A stretch of DNA of 64,000 nucleotides from Vibrio sp. Isolate32 (GTDB lineage: Bacteria > Pseudomonadota > Gammaproteobacteria > Enterobacterales > Vibrionaceae), in contig NZ_JAKEUQ010000008.1 in assembly GCF_022397955.1 (NCBI RefSeq), positions 221,703 through 285,702 of the forward strand. The letters are read 5' to 3'. The notes beneath the pieces were generated by a model. It saw nothing but the letters and a program-made list of their open reading frames with translations, ran no database searches and had not been told where the DNA came from. The first letter of the stretch is position 1. Each line of letters begins with the position of its first letter. A program made the translations under genes and the position numbers. This document shows, piece after piece, positions 1-7,941 of the stretch.

Positions 1-392
1 AGTGCAGCACTGATCGATGTTGAAGAGTGACCAACAGAAAGGGTGTCGTACTCGCTCTCTTCACGCCATGGAAATGGGTGCAGTCCGTCTTTTTGGCGGA
101 TAGTCGACAGGCGGTCACGGCGACCGGTAAGAATTTTGTGCGGGTATGCTTGGTGGCCAACATCCCAAACCAATTGGTCAAAAGGCGTGTTGTACACATA
201 GTGTAGAGCGACAGTGAGCTCTACCGTACCTAAGCCTGATGCTAAGTGACCACTTGATTGGCTCACTGAGTTAAGAAGATAGGTGCGTAATTCATCACAA
301 AGCTGTGTCAGCGTCTCTTTTGGGAGAAGACGCAAATCCTCTGGCTTATCAGCCAAAGCAAGAGTTGGGTACTTTGATATATCAAGAGTCAT
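1..392 (-). CDS. dxs: 1-deoxy-D-xylulose-5-phosphate synthase, N-terminal part (cut by window edge)
   Basis: The reverse strand from an ATG at 392 reads [20 protein letters not shown] and continues open to the window edge, about 130 codons. Stretches such as [20 protein letters not shown] and [20 protein letters not shown] are the thiamine-diphosphate-binding N-terminal region of DXS, which condenses pyruvate and glyceraldehyde-3-phosphate in the first step of the MEP isoprenoid pathway. It lies downstream of ispA with a 21-base gap on the same strand, the usual xseB-ispA-dxs operon. The C-terminal three quarters lie outside the window. Identification is by recognised conserved sequence and operon order. 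Confidence 0.95.
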   Translation of the reverse strand, partial: MTLDISKYPTLALADKPEDLRLLPKETLTQLCDELRTYLLNSVSQSSGHLASGLGTVELTVALHYVYNTPFDQLVWDVGHQAYPHKILTGRRDRLSTIRQKDGLHPFPWREESEYDTLSVGHSSTSISAA

Positions 393-413
393 AGGTAATG
401 CGCGCTTATTGTC

Positions 414-1298
414 TTAGTTCTTGCGCTCGATGACGTATCGGGCGAACTCTTCGAGTAACTGGGTATTGTATGGGATCGCGGCCAAAGCTTGAAGCGCTTC
501 CTGCAGCAGAGATTGCGCTTTTTCTTGAGCGCCCTCTAAACCTAGCAAAGAAGGGTAGGTGCTTTTGTTCAAATCTTGGTCAGAGCCCTGTGGTTTACCC
601 AAAGTTTCGGTGTCGCCAATGATATCCAAGATATCGTCTTGAACTTGGAAGGCTAATCCGATGGCATCTGCGTACTTATCTAATTGAGGCAGCACATCGA
701 ACGCTTTTTCACCTGCAGCTAGCGCACCTAAACGGATTGCACTCTTCATAAGAGCACCGGTTTTATTGCGGTGAACTTCTTCCAGCTCTTCAAGCGTCAC
801 TGCGCGGTTTTCAGCTTCGATATCGAGTGCCTGACCGATACACATACCTTGAGCTCCAGAGGCTTCAGCTAGACGTTGAATCATTCGAACGCGGTTGCTT
901 TCACCATCAGCACTTAATGTGCCTTCTGCAAGTATAGTAAATGCGAGAGTTTGTAGTGCATCGCCCGTTAAAATAGCCGTGGCTTCATCGAATTTGATGT
1001 GACAAGTCTGGTGGCCACGACGCAGCTCATCGTCGTCCATTGCTGGAAGGTCATCATGAATCAGAGAGTAGGCATGAATACATTCGACTGCAGAAGCTGG
1101 AGTATCGAGTTCTTCCGCGGTGCAACCGAGCATTTCCCCTGTAATATAGACAAGAAATGGACGCGCGCGTTTGCCGCCTAAAAGTAACCCATAACGCATT
1201 GCGTTGATCAGATTCTGATTTTGGTGTGGCAGGCGGTCAAGCCAAAGGTTCAGTTGCTCGTTATTACGTGCTTGATAAGACAATAAAGTCTCGATCAT
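414..1298 (-). CDS. ispA: (2E,6E)-farnesyl diphosphate synthase (geranyltranstransferase)
   Basis: This prenyl transferase joins isopentenyl diphosphate to DMAPP and GPP to give farnesyl diphosphate, the precursor for UppS and quinone side chains. The first aspartate-rich motif DDLPAMDD and the second, DDILD within FQVQDDILDIIGD, are both intact, as are GGKRARPFLVY and the HIKFDEATAILTGDALQ region. I chose the ATG at 1298 (MIETLLSYQ, 294 aa), which fits the usual N-terminus. An in-frame ATG at 1310 would add four residues (MRSP). The gene follows xseB closely and precedes dxs, so it is co-transcribed with both. The window also holds later users of the pathway (uppS, dxr). Confidence 0.96.
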   Translation of the reverse strand: MIETLLSYQARNNEQLNLWLDRLPHQNQNLINAMRYGLLLGGKRARPFLVYITGEMLGCTAEELDTPASAVECIHAYSLIHDDLPAMDDDELRRGHQTCHIKFDEATAILTGDALQTLAFTILAEGTLSADGESNRVRMIQRLAEASGAQGMCIGQALDIEAENRAVTLEELEEVHRNKTGALMKSAIRLGALAAGEKAFDVLPQLDKYADAIGLAFQVQDDILDIIGDTETLGKPQGSDQDLNKSTYPSLLGLEGAQEKAQSLLQEALQALAAIPYNTQLLEEFARYVIERKN

Positions 1299-1318
1299 AG
1301 GGGATCTCATACAATTCG

Positions 1319-1561
1319 TTATTCTGGTTGTGGGTTAAAGTCACTCAATTCTGCATTTTCGTCATTTTGCAGTAGGATGCTAACACGTTGTTCTGCATCG
1401 TTTAGTTTACTTTGACCTGCACGAGCGAGGGAGATGCCTCGTTCGAATTTTTTCAGCGCATCATCTAAAGCTAGATCACCGTTTTCTAGTTGATCAACCA
1501 AGCCATCGAGCTCTTCGATTGCCGCTTCAAAGCTCATATTTTCAGGTTTCTTAGTAGCCAT
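1319..1561 (-). CDS. xseB: exodeoxyribonuclease VII small subunit
   Basis: An 80-residue acidic protein with the XseB signature: MSFEAAIEELDGLVDQLENG followed by LDDALKKFERGI. Several XseB chains coat each XseA subunit to form exonuclease VII, which degrades single-stranded DNA from both ends. The length is normal for the family. It is the first gene of the minus-strand xseB-ispA-dxs operon, with ispA starting within about 20 bases of its stop. The promoter must lie in 1562-1783, which I did not resolve with confidence. Confidence 0.95.
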   Translation of the reverse strand: MATKKPENMSFEAAIEELDGLVDQLENGDLALDDALKKFERGISLARAGQSKLNDAEQRVSILLQNDENAELSDFNPQPE

Positions 1562-1783
1562 AATAAATCTGCGGTTGGAAAGATGAACGAACGTTACCTT
1601 AGGGCGTTGATATGGTCAAATGTAACCAATAAATTTTGCTAGAAAGTTCGTTTTTAAGAGTCTTGAAGCCACTTTCTTCTAATAACCTCACCGTTATCGA
1701 GTTTATGACTGCGCGAGAACAGGGAAGTAGGTAATAGTTGTGATATAAAAAGCAAAAGTGTGATATTTAGGCCAAGAATTTAC

Positions 1784-1810
1784 TAAAAGATCCTACAGTC
1801 TTGCCGATAA
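1784..1810 (+). promoter_or_regulatory. sigma-28 (FliA) promoter for pomAB
   Basis: The elements TAAAAGAT (1784-1791) and GCCGATAA (1803-1810) are separated by exactly 11 bases. This closely matches the flagellar sigma-28 consensus TAAAGTTT-N11-GCCGATAA. It ends 48 bases before the pomA GTG. This agrees with motor genes being late-class flagellar genes. The rest of 1562-1783 is AT-rich and shows nothing else I can name. Confidence 0.85.
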
Positions 1811-1858
1811 AAAGATTATCGTCGAGATTGAGCTACAAAAAAGCATGAGGAGTGCTCA

Positions 1859-2623
1859 GTGGATTTAGCAACCCTAATAGGTTTGATTGGTGGATTTGCC
1901 TTCGTAATCATGGCAATGATCCTAGGTGGAAGCCTCGGGATGTTCTATGACACGACATCTATTTTGATCGTGGTTGGTGGTTCAACGTTTGTTGTTCTAA
2001 TGAAGTTCACCATGGGGCAGTTCTTTGGCGCGACTAAGATTGCTGGTAAAGCATTTATGTTTAAAGCGGATGAGCCTGAAGATCTGATTGCTAAGGTTGT
2101 TGAAATGGCGGATGCGGCGCGTAAAGGTGGCTTCTTAGCACTCGAAGAGATGGAAATCAGAAACAGCTTTATGCAAAAGGGTATCGACCTGTTGGTAGAT
2201 GGCCATGATGGTGATGTGGTACGTGCTGCATTGCAAAAAGACATTGCGTTAACGACAGAACGTCATGAACAGGGTGCGAAAGTGTTCTCTGCATTTGGCG
2301 ATGTTGCTCCTGCTATGGGTATGATTGGTACCTTAGTTGGTTTGGTTGCCATGCTTTCGAATATGGATGATCCAAAAGCGATCGGTCCTGCGATGGCGGT
2401 AGCGCTTTTAACCACATTGTATGGTGCAATTCTATCGAACATGGTGTTTTTCCCAATCGCAGACAAATTGGCGCTGCGTCGTGACCAAGAGACACTGAAC
2501 CGCCGTCTGATTATGGACGGTGTGTTGGCGATTCAAGATGGTCAAAACCCACGAGTTATTGATGGCTACCTGAAGAGTTACCTCAATGAAGGCAAGCGTA
2601 CGATTGATGGTGAACCTGCGTAA
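1859..2623 (+). CDS. pomA: flagellar motor protein PomA (Na+-type MotA)
   Basis: A 254-residue MotA-family inner-membrane stator subunit. Two N-terminal membrane segments (LATLIGLIGGFAFVIMAMIL and the VVGGSTFVVLMKF region) are followed by a cytoplasmic loop. Two C-terminal segments follow, including GMIGTLVGLVAMLSNMDDP with the conserved prolines. PomA and PomB form the sodium channel that drives polar flagellar rotation. The start is GTG at 1859, preceded by the ribosome site GAGGAG at about 1846-1852; no ATG fits better. pomB starts 12 bases after the stop. A sigma-28 promoter lies upstream. Confidence 0.97.
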   Translation: MDLATLIGLIGGFAFVIMAMILGGSLGMFYDTTSILIVVGGSTFVVLMKFTMGQFFGATKIAGKAFMFKADEPEDLIAKVVEMADAARKGGFLALEEMEIRNSFMQKGIDLLVDGHDGDVVRAALQKDIALTTERHEQGAKVFSAFGDVAPAMGMIGTLVGLVAMLSNMDDPKAIGPAMAVALLTTLYGAILSNMVFFPIADKLALRRDQETLNRRLIMDGVLAIQDGQNPRVIDGYLKSYLNEGKRTIDGEPA

Positions 2624-2635
2624 GAGGAGTTTAAG

Positions 2636-3583
2636 ATGGATGAAGAGAATCCATGTAAATGTCCACCTCCGGGGTTACCTCAATGGATGGGAACATTTGC
2701 TGACTTGATGTCACTGCTGATGTGTTTCTTCGTACTTCTACTCTCATTCTCTGAGATGGATGTACTCAAGTTCAAGCAGATCGCTGGCTCGATGAAATTC
2801 GCATTTGGTGTACAGAACCGCTTAGAAGTAAAAGATATCCCGAAAGGGACTAGCATCATTGCACAAGAGTTTCGTCCTGGTCGCCCAGAGCCAACACCGA
2901 TTGATGTGATCATGCAGCAAACAATAGATATCACTCAGCAGACGTTGGAATTTCATGAAGGTGAATCCGAGCGCGCTGGTGGTACCATGCGTGACCAAGG
3001 CAAGATGACCGGAGGTAAGTCGCCAGAAGTATCGACTCACGATAACCAAAACTCTGAGTCAGACCAACAGCAACAGCAAGCCGAAGCTCAATCGCAAGAG
3101 ATGGAAACCTTGATGGAGAGCATCAAGAAGGCGTTGGAACGAGAAATCGACCAAGGCGCGATTGAGGTAGAAAATCTTGGTCAACAGATTGTGATTCGAA
3201 TTCGTGAGAAGGGGGCATTCCCATCTGGCTCTGCTTTCTTACAGCCTAAGTTCCGACCTTTGGTGAGACAGGTGGCTGAATTAGTGAAGGATGTTCCGGG
3301 TATTGTTCGAATCTCAGGGCACACTGATAACCAACGTCTTGACTCAGAACTGTATCGTTCGAATTGGGATCTGTCATCTCAGCGAGCAGTATCTGTTGCT
3401 CAAGAGATGGAGAAGGTACGCGGATTCTCTCATCAACGTTTGAGAGTACGTGGTATGGCCGATACGGAGCCAGTAGAGCCGAACGATACGGAATGGCAAC
3501 GTAGTCTGAACCGCCGTGTAGAGATCAGTATCATGCAGGGTGAGCCGCTCTACAGTGACGAAGTCCCAGCTATCTCTCAATAG
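2636..3583 (+). CDS. pomB: flagellar motor protein PomB (Na+-type MotB)
   Basis: A 315-residue stator subunit. A short proline-rich N-terminus leads into a single membrane helix (WMGTFADLMSLLMCFFVLLL) whose Asp23 is the ion-binding aspartate, equivalent to Asp24 of V. alginolyticus PomB. Next come the plug segment, a Q/E-rich linker (around 135-155), and a C-terminal OmpA-like peptidoglycan-binding domain. That domain contains VSGHTDN-type sequence (RISGHTDNQRLDSELYRSNW) and LSSQRAVSVAQ, and anchors the stator. It is translationally linked to pomA, with a good ribosome site (GAGGAG) in the gap. The pair marks the organism as having a sodium-driven polar flagellum. Confidence 0.97.
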   Translation: MDEENPCKCPPPGLPQWMGTFADLMSLLMCFFVLLLSFSEMDVLKFKQIAGSMKFAFGVQNRLEVKDIPKGTSIIAQEFRPGRPEPTPIDVIMQQTIDITQQTLEFHEGESERAGGTMRDQGKMTGGKSPEVSTHDNQNSESDQQQQQAEAQSQEMETLMESIKKALEREIDQGAIEVENLGQQIVIRIREKGAFPSGSAFLQPKFRPLVRQVAELVKDVPGIVRISGHTDNQRLDSELYRSNWDLSSQRAVSVAQEMEKVRGFSHQRLRVRGMADTEPVEPNDTEWQRSLNRRVEISIMQGEPLYSDEVPAISQ

Positions 3584-3625
3584 TAGCGAGCTCTGAGTTA
3601 TATTGAGTTATTAAATTAATCCCAA

Positions 3626-3658
3626 AGCCCAACCTTATGATGAGATTGGGCTTTTTTA
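3626..3658 (+). terminator. terminator after pomB
   Basis: AGCCCAA (3626-3632) pairs with TTGGGCT (3646-3652), followed by a T-rich tail. This is a rho-independent terminator 40 bases after pomB. The 324-base gap 3584-3907 otherwise holds only the probable thiI promoter. Confidence 0.85.
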
Positions 3659-3786
3659 TTTGGGCGATGAACGGTTGATTGACCTCTTTGGCTACCGGCA
3701 GTGAGTAAGCATGCTATTTTTAATAAGGTGCGTATTTATTACTGATGCCTAAGCAAGCACTCTTTTCCTTGTTTCACTTTCTCATG

Positions 3787-3792
3787 TATAAT
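3787..3792 (+). promoter_or_regulatory. probable -10 element of the thiI promoter
   Basis: A perfect TATAAT at 3787-3792 is followed by the GC-rich TCGCGCCC, about 115 bases before thiI. The -35 region is poorly conserved by eye, so this is a moderate-confidence call and implies a long thiI leader. Confidence 0.5.
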
Positions 3793-3907
3793 TCGCGCCC
3801 TTAGATTTAGATATGATCTACTCTTGCTTCAAGTGCTGCGTAAATTCTCCAATTTACTTGGCGAAGAGCCTTTTAAAAATTTTGAACATTAATGTTGTGA
3901 ACGTACT

Positions 3908-5356
3908 ATGAAATTTATTGTTAAGCCCCATCCGGAAATTTTTGTAAAAAGTGAATCGGTGCGTAAGCGCTTCACAAGGATTCTAGAGTGCAACATTCGT
4001 AACGTTATTCAGCGTCGCTGTGAAGGTGTTGCGGTATTTAACCGTCGTGACCACATTGAAGTGACATCAGAGAGTGATAAGTACTACAACGAAGTGTTAG
4101 AGGCTCTGACTCACACTCCAGGTATTCACCACTCTCTTGAAGTTCAACAGTCTGAATTCAAAGACTTGCACGATATTTATGAGCAAGTATTAGAGCGCAG
4201 CCGTGCTGACATTGAAGGCAAGACTTTCTCTGTTCGTGCTAAACGTCGTGGTAAGCATGAGTTTACGTCTATCGAGCTTGAACGCTACGTAGGTGGCGGT
4301 CTAAACCAAGCGGTTGAGTCGGCTCGCGTTAAGCTGAAAGATCCAGAAGTAACGGTTAAAGTTGAAGTTGCGAACGACAAACTGAACCAAGTTCTGGCTC
4401 GTCACAAAGGCCTTGGTGGTTTCCCTCTGGGTACTCAGGAAGATCTACTGAGCTTAATCTCTGGCGGCTTTGACTCTGGCGTTTCTAGCTACCTGCACAT
4501 CAAGCGTGGCTCTAAAGTTCACTACTGCTTCTTCAACCTTGGCGGTCCTGCGCATGAGATTGGCGTTAAGCAAGTGGCTCACTACCTATGGAACAAGTAT
4601 GGTTCTTCGGCAAAAGTGAAGTTCATCTCTGTAGACTTCGAACCGGTTGTTGCTGAAATCCTTGAGAACGTAGAAGACGGCCAAATGGGTGTGGTGCTTA
4701 AGCGTATGTTCATGCGTGCTGGTGGCATGGTTGCAGATAAGTTCAAGATCGAAGCGTTGGTTACTGGTGAAGCACTAGGTCAAGTATCAAGCCAAACGCT
4801 GACTAACCTGCGTCATATCGATAACGTAACGGACACGTTGATTCTTCGTCCACTTATTAACTGGGACAAAGAAGACATCATCGATCTTGCTCGTACTATC
4901 GGTACTGAAGATTTCGCAAAAGTGATGCCAGAATACTGTGGTGTTATTTCTAAGAAACCAACGGTTAAAGCGAAGAAAGGTAAACTTCAAGCAGAAGAAG
5001 CTAAGTTTAACTTTGAAATTCTAGATCAAGTAATCGAGAACGCTCGTGTTATGGACATCCGTGACATTGAGAAAGAGAGCCAAGAGCAAGCGCCTGAAGT
5101 TGAACAAGTTCAGGCTGTTGCTGAGCACGCTATCGTTCTTGATATCCGTAGCCCAGACGAAGAAGACGAAAGCCCATTAGAAATCGATGGCGTTGAAATT
5201 AAACATATCCCATTCTTCAAACTTTCTACTCAGTTTGGCGATCTAGACCAAGCGAAAGAGTACTTGCTGTACTGTGACCGCGGTGTAATGAGCCGTTTAC
5301 AGGCGCTTTACCTACAAGAGCAAGGCTTCCATAACGTTAAGGTTTACCGCCCATAG
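3908..5356 (+). CDS. thiI: tRNA uracil 4-sulfurtransferase ThiI
   Basis: A 482-residue enzyme that adenylates uridine 8 of tRNA and transfers sulfur from IscS to make 4-thiouridine. It also feeds sulfur to thiamine thiazole synthesis. Visible parts are an N-terminal ferredoxin-like and THUMP region (about 1-165), the PP-loop SGGFDS at 185-190, and Cys344 in [14 protein letters not shown]-terminal rhodanese domain has the persulfide cysteine Cys456 in [11 protein letters not shown]. The length and both cysteines match the E. coli-type two-domain enzyme, so the protein should be active in both pathways. It stands alone, with its own terminator downstream. Confidence 0.97.
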   Translation: MKFIVKPHPEIFVKSESVRKRFTRILECNIRNVIQRRCEGVAVFNRRDHIEVTSESDKYYNEVLEALTHTPGIHHSLEVQQSEFKDLHDIYEQVLERSRADIEGKTFSVRAKRRGKHEFTSIELERYVGGGLNQAVESARVKLKDPEVTVKVEVANDKLNQVLARHKGLGGFPLGTQEDLLSLISGGFDSGVSSYLHIKRGSKVHYCFFNLGGPAHEIGVKQVAHYLWNKYGSSAKVKFISVDFEPVVAEILENVEDGQMGVVLKRMFMRAGGMVADKFKIEALVTGEALGQVSSQTLTNLRHIDNVTDTLILRPLINWDKEDIIDLARTIGTEDFAKVMPEYCGVISKKPTVKAKKGKLQAEEAKFNFEILDQVIENARVMDIRDIEKESQEQAPEVEQVQAVAEHAIVLDIRSPDEEDESPLEIDGVEIKHIPFFKLSTQFGDLDQAKEYLLYCDRGVMSRLQALYLQEQGFHNVKVYRP

Positions 5357-5387
5357 TGCTGTGTTGACCAACCGTTAATTATTTGTC

Positions 5388-5421
5388 AAAGCCGCTTACT
5401 GAAAAGTAAGCGGCTTTTTCA
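5388..5421 (+). terminator. terminator after thiI
   Basis: A 13-bp perfect stem, AAAGCCGCTTACT paired with AGTAAGCGGCTTT around a GAAA tetraloop, followed by TTC. This is a strong rho-independent terminator. From here to the small-RNA terminator at about 5724 (300 bases, AT-rich) I see no gene. Confidence 0.9.
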
Positions 5422-5723
5422 TTTTCTATTGTGAATGATTTACAGTAGTCAGACAGAGGTGTGAGTTTGGGAGTGCTATCGTCATGCTCAGCTTTGAAAT
5501 TTTTGGTTGATAGAAAGAGTGGGCTCTAAACGGGTTTATAATTGCCGAAGAGGTGTGAGTATCTTGAAGTATTTTGTTACTTTTTAGTGTAACTCAATGG
5601 TGCTATTTGTATTTGTTCAGTTGATTATTTTAGTGGGCGTCTGATTCTGTGATTAGCGATGAAAAATAAGAAAGATTAATTAGTAAAGCTATTGATAAAC
5701 TTGTCGTTACAATTCTTTGCACG

Positions 5724-5941
5724 TAAAAAAACACCGCCGTATAGGCGGTGTAATAAAATTTGACCGATAGATCAAAATAAATACAGGAAGTAGATGCCTC
5801 GTTTCAGCGCGTAGCTGCAACAAAACATTTGGTAGAACTCTACCCAACTCGAAAAGTACGAGTTTGCAAACACAACATCGCAGGAGCTAAGCCAATTGAT
5901 TCTAGAGAGAATCAAGCCGTTCAGGCTAGCTGCTGCGGAAT
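5724..5941 (-). ncRNA. gcvB: GcvB small regulatory RNA
   Basis: The minus strand upstream of and divergent from gcvA carries an approximately 218-nt transcript unit with GcvB hallmarks. The G/U-rich seed CGATGTTGTGTTTGCAAACT (5880-5861) matches the R1 region. The conserved ACTTCCTGTATTT (5792-5780) matches the R3 segment of enteric GcvB. The 3' terminator has stem ACACCGCC/GGCGGTGT (5731-5751) with a T7 tail. A promoter of TTGCCT (5972-5967) and TATATT (5949-5944) with 17-bp spacing puts the 5' end near 5941. The gcvB/gcvA divergent arrangement is the known enteric one. GcvB acts with Hfq by base-pairing to the mRNAs of amino-acid and peptide transporters. The ends are estimates. Confidence 0.88.
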
Positions 5942-5943
5942 GA

Positions 5944-5972
5944 AATATAGAATTTCTCTAGCCGCTAGGCAA
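5944..5972 (-). promoter_or_regulatory. gcvB promoter
   Basis: On the minus strand, TTGCCT (5972-5967) and TATATT (5949-5944) are separated by 17 bases. The expected start at about 5941-5937 gives an RNA beginning like the enteric GcvB 5' end. GcvA is the known activator of gcvB in enterics, so an operator is expected just upstream. I cannot define its bases by eye. Confidence 0.65.
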
Positions 5973-5981
5973 CGGACAAAT

Positions 5982-5987
5982 TATAAT
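5982..5987 (+). promoter_or_regulatory. probable -10 element of gcvA
   Basis: A perfect TATAAT at 5982-5987 lies 42 bases before the gcvA ATG, back-to-back with the gcvB promoter. The -35 region is weak by eye, as expected for an autoregulated LysR gene. Confidence 0.5.
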
Positions 5988-6028
5988 GTTTCAGATAAAA
6001 AAAACTAATGCTTATTTAGAGAGTAACT

Positions 6029-6937
6029 ATGTCTCGTCGATTACCCCCATTAAACTCGCTAAGAGTGTTTGAAGCTGCGGCTCGACACTTGAGTTTTACG
6101 CGTGCCGCTGAAGAGTTGTTTGTTACTCAAGCTGCGGTTAGTCACCAGATAAAAGCTTTAGAAGAGTTTCTGTCTTTGAAGCTTTTTCGCCGAAGAAACC
6201 GTTCTTTGCTGCTCACTGAAGAAGGGCAAAGCTACTTCTTAGATATCAAAGATATATTTACATCATTGGCTGAGGCCACTGATAAGGTGCTTGAGAGAAG
6301 TGAGAAGGGCGCGTTAACCATCAGCTTGCCACCAAGCTTTGCGATTCAATGGTTAGTACCAAGGCTTGCTGACTTTAATCAACAAGAACCTGATATCGAT
6401 GTTCGAATTAAGGCCGTTGATATGGATGAAGGTTCGTTGACCGATGATGTGGACGTCGCAATCTACTATGGTCGAGGGAACTGGCCGGGCTTGAGAGCCG
6501 ATAAATTGTATCAAGAGTACTTGGTTCCTCTCTGCTCCCCATCTGTGTTATTGGGAACAAAACCATTAGAATCTCTAAAAGATTTAGCATGCCATACGCT
6601 ATTGCATGACACCTCTCGTAAAGATTGGAAACAGTTTGCGAAACAAAACGGCATTGATGGCGTTAATGTAAACCATGGACCGATCTTCAGCCACTCAACC
6701 ATGGTGCTTCAAGCCGCAGCTCACGGGCAAGGCATTGCATTGGGCAACAACGTTCTCGCACAACCTGAAATTGAAGCGGGTCGCTTGATTGCTCCGTTTG
6801 ATGAAGTATTAGTAAGTAAGAATGCTTTCTATGTTGTGTGTCATGAGAAACAAGCCGACATGGGCCGTATCGCTACTTTCCGTGATTGGATGCTGGCTAA
6901 AGCACAAAGTGAACAAGAGGACTTACTTGATGAGTAG
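6029..6937 (+). CDS. gcvA: glycine cleavage system transcriptional activator GcvA (LysR family)
   Basis: A 302-residue LysR regulator, near-identical in its N-terminus to enteric GcvA: LPPLNSLRVFEAAARHLSFT, then the helix-turn-helix (RAAEELFVTQAAVSHQIKAL). The effector domain includes DDVDVAIYYGRGNWPGLRAD and GPIFSHSTMVLQAAAHGQG. It activates gcvTHP for glycine catabolism and the small RNA gcvB, which lies divergently just upstream. Its stop overlaps the ATG of the next gene by 8 bases, so it heads a compact operon with the hydrolase, ygdD and rlmM. The gcvA-ygdD-rlmM order is conserved with E. coli. Confidence 0.96.
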   Translation: MSRRLPPLNSLRVFEAAARHLSFTRAAEELFVTQAAVSHQIKALEEFLSLKLFRRRNRSLLLTEEGQSYFLDIKDIFTSLAEATDKVLERSEKGALTISLPPSFAIQWLVPRLADFNQQEPDIDVRIKAVDMDEGSLTDDVDVAIYYGRGNWPGLRADKLYQEYLVPLCSPSVLLGTKPLESLKDLACHTLLHDTSRKDWKQFAKQNGIDGVNVNHGPIFSHSTMVLQAAAHGQGIALGNNVLAQPEIEAGRLIAPFDEVLVSKNAFYVVCHEKQADMGRIATFRDWMLAKAQSEQEDLLDE

Positions 6938-7553
6938 CATCATTATTGATGGTGAAGATAATCCGATCACCTTTATCTTTGCGCACGGTGCGGGCGCTGG
7001 TATGGAGCATGAGTTCATGCAGTCGGTAGCCAAAGGGTTAGCCTTTAAAGGGATACGAGTGGTTCGCTTCAATTTCCCTTATATGATCAAGCGTGCCGAA
7101 GATGGTAAGCGTCGCCCGCCTGACAGAGCGCCTAAGCTGCTTGAAGCCTATCAAGAGATCATTGAGCAAACCGATGCAGACAAACTTGTGATTGGTGGTA
7201 AGTCGATGGGAGGCCGCATGGCGAGTCACTTATCTGAGTTGGATAAAGTGGCAGCGATGGCTTGTTTAGGTTTCCCTTTTCATCCTCCGGGTAAGCCAGA
7301 GAATTATAAAGGTGAACACCTTGCTGCTTTGCAAAAGCCGTGTCTGATTCTTCAAGGCGAACGCGATACCTTTGGTAAGCGTGAAGAGTTTGCTGATTTC
7401 GACCTGTCGGATTCTATTCGAGTTGAGTTTATTCCTGATGGTGATCACAGCTTCAAACCACGCAAGAGTTCTGGTTACACAGAGCAACAGAACATCGCGT
7501 TAACGGTTGAAAAGCTCTCAGCATTCATTAAAGAGGTGCTTAATGAAAAGTAA
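6930..7553 (+). CDS. alpha/beta hydrolase of the KANL3/Tex30-like family
   Basis: A 207-residue soluble alpha/beta-hydrolase. It has an N-terminal strand with FIFAHGAGAGMEHEFM (oxyanion region) and the nucleophile elbow GGKSMGGRMAS (GxSxG, serine nucleophile). The downstream acid region is LILQGERDTFGK and the C-terminal histidine is in IPDGDHSFK. Together these give a complete Ser-Asp/Glu-His set. The start at 6930 (MSSIIIDGEDN) overlaps the gcvA stop by 8 bases. An upstream in-frame ATG inside gcvA is unlikely to be used. It is inserted between gcvA and ygdD relative to E. coli. The substrate is unknown; an esterase or dienelactone-hydrolase-like activity is the broadest safe statement. Confidence 0.85.
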   Translation: MSSIIIDGEDNPITFIFAHGAGAGMEHEFMQSVAKGLAFKGIRVVRFNFPYMIKRAEDGKRRPPDRAPKLLEAYQEIIEQTDADKLVIGGKSMGGRMASHLSELDKVAAMACLGFPFHPPGKPENYKGEHLAALQKPCLILQGERDTFGKREEFADFDLSDSIRVEFIPDGDHSFKPRKSSGYTEQQNIALTVEKLSAFIKEVLNEK

Positions 7554-7941
7554 GTACCTACTTACCTTCGCTGGTCTATCTGGCGCTATTGCGGTGATGC
7601 TTGGCGCGTTTGCTGCACACGGTTTAAAAGCTATTTTGCCTGAGTACGTGTTAGGTGTATTCGAAACGGGTGTTCAGTATCAGTTTATTCACACGTTAGC
7701 GATATTAGCGTGTGGTGCTCTGCTACAGATGAAACTTGGCGCTAAATCACAAAAATATTTTTTCATTGCGGCAATTTGCTTTATCATCGGCATCCTTTGT
7801 TTTAGTGGCAGCCTGTATGCGCTAGCACTGACAGGAATAAAATGGTTTGGCCCAATAACTCCGTTTGGTGGTCTACTATTTATCATTGGTTGGGGAGTCT
7901 TCTCCTTCGCTGCTTTGAATATAAAAGAGGTAACTCAGTGA
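7543..7941 (+). CDS. ygdD: DUF423 family inner-membrane protein (YgdD)
   Basis: A 132-residue hydrophobic protein with four predicted membrane helices. These run from the segment with [20 protein letters not shown] to the last with [18 protein letters not shown]. The GAFAAHGL motif and [13 protein letters not shown] are DUF423 signatures. The function is unknown. The ATG at 7543 overlaps the hydrolase stop by 11 bases and is preceded by GAGGTG. Its TGA overlaps the rlmM GTG by four bases, indicating translational coupling through the whole block. Confidence 0.9.
   Translation: MKSKYLLTFAGLSGAIAVMLGAFAAHGLKAILPEYVLGVFETGVQYQFIHTLAILACGALLQMKLGAKSQKYFFIAAICFIIGILCFSGSLYALALTGIKWFGPITPFGGLLFIIGWGVFSFAALNIKEVTQ

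Noticed and set aside
1945..2495. Minus-strand frames inside pomA
   Set aside because: Shadows of a well-conserved plus-strand gene caused by its low stop density.
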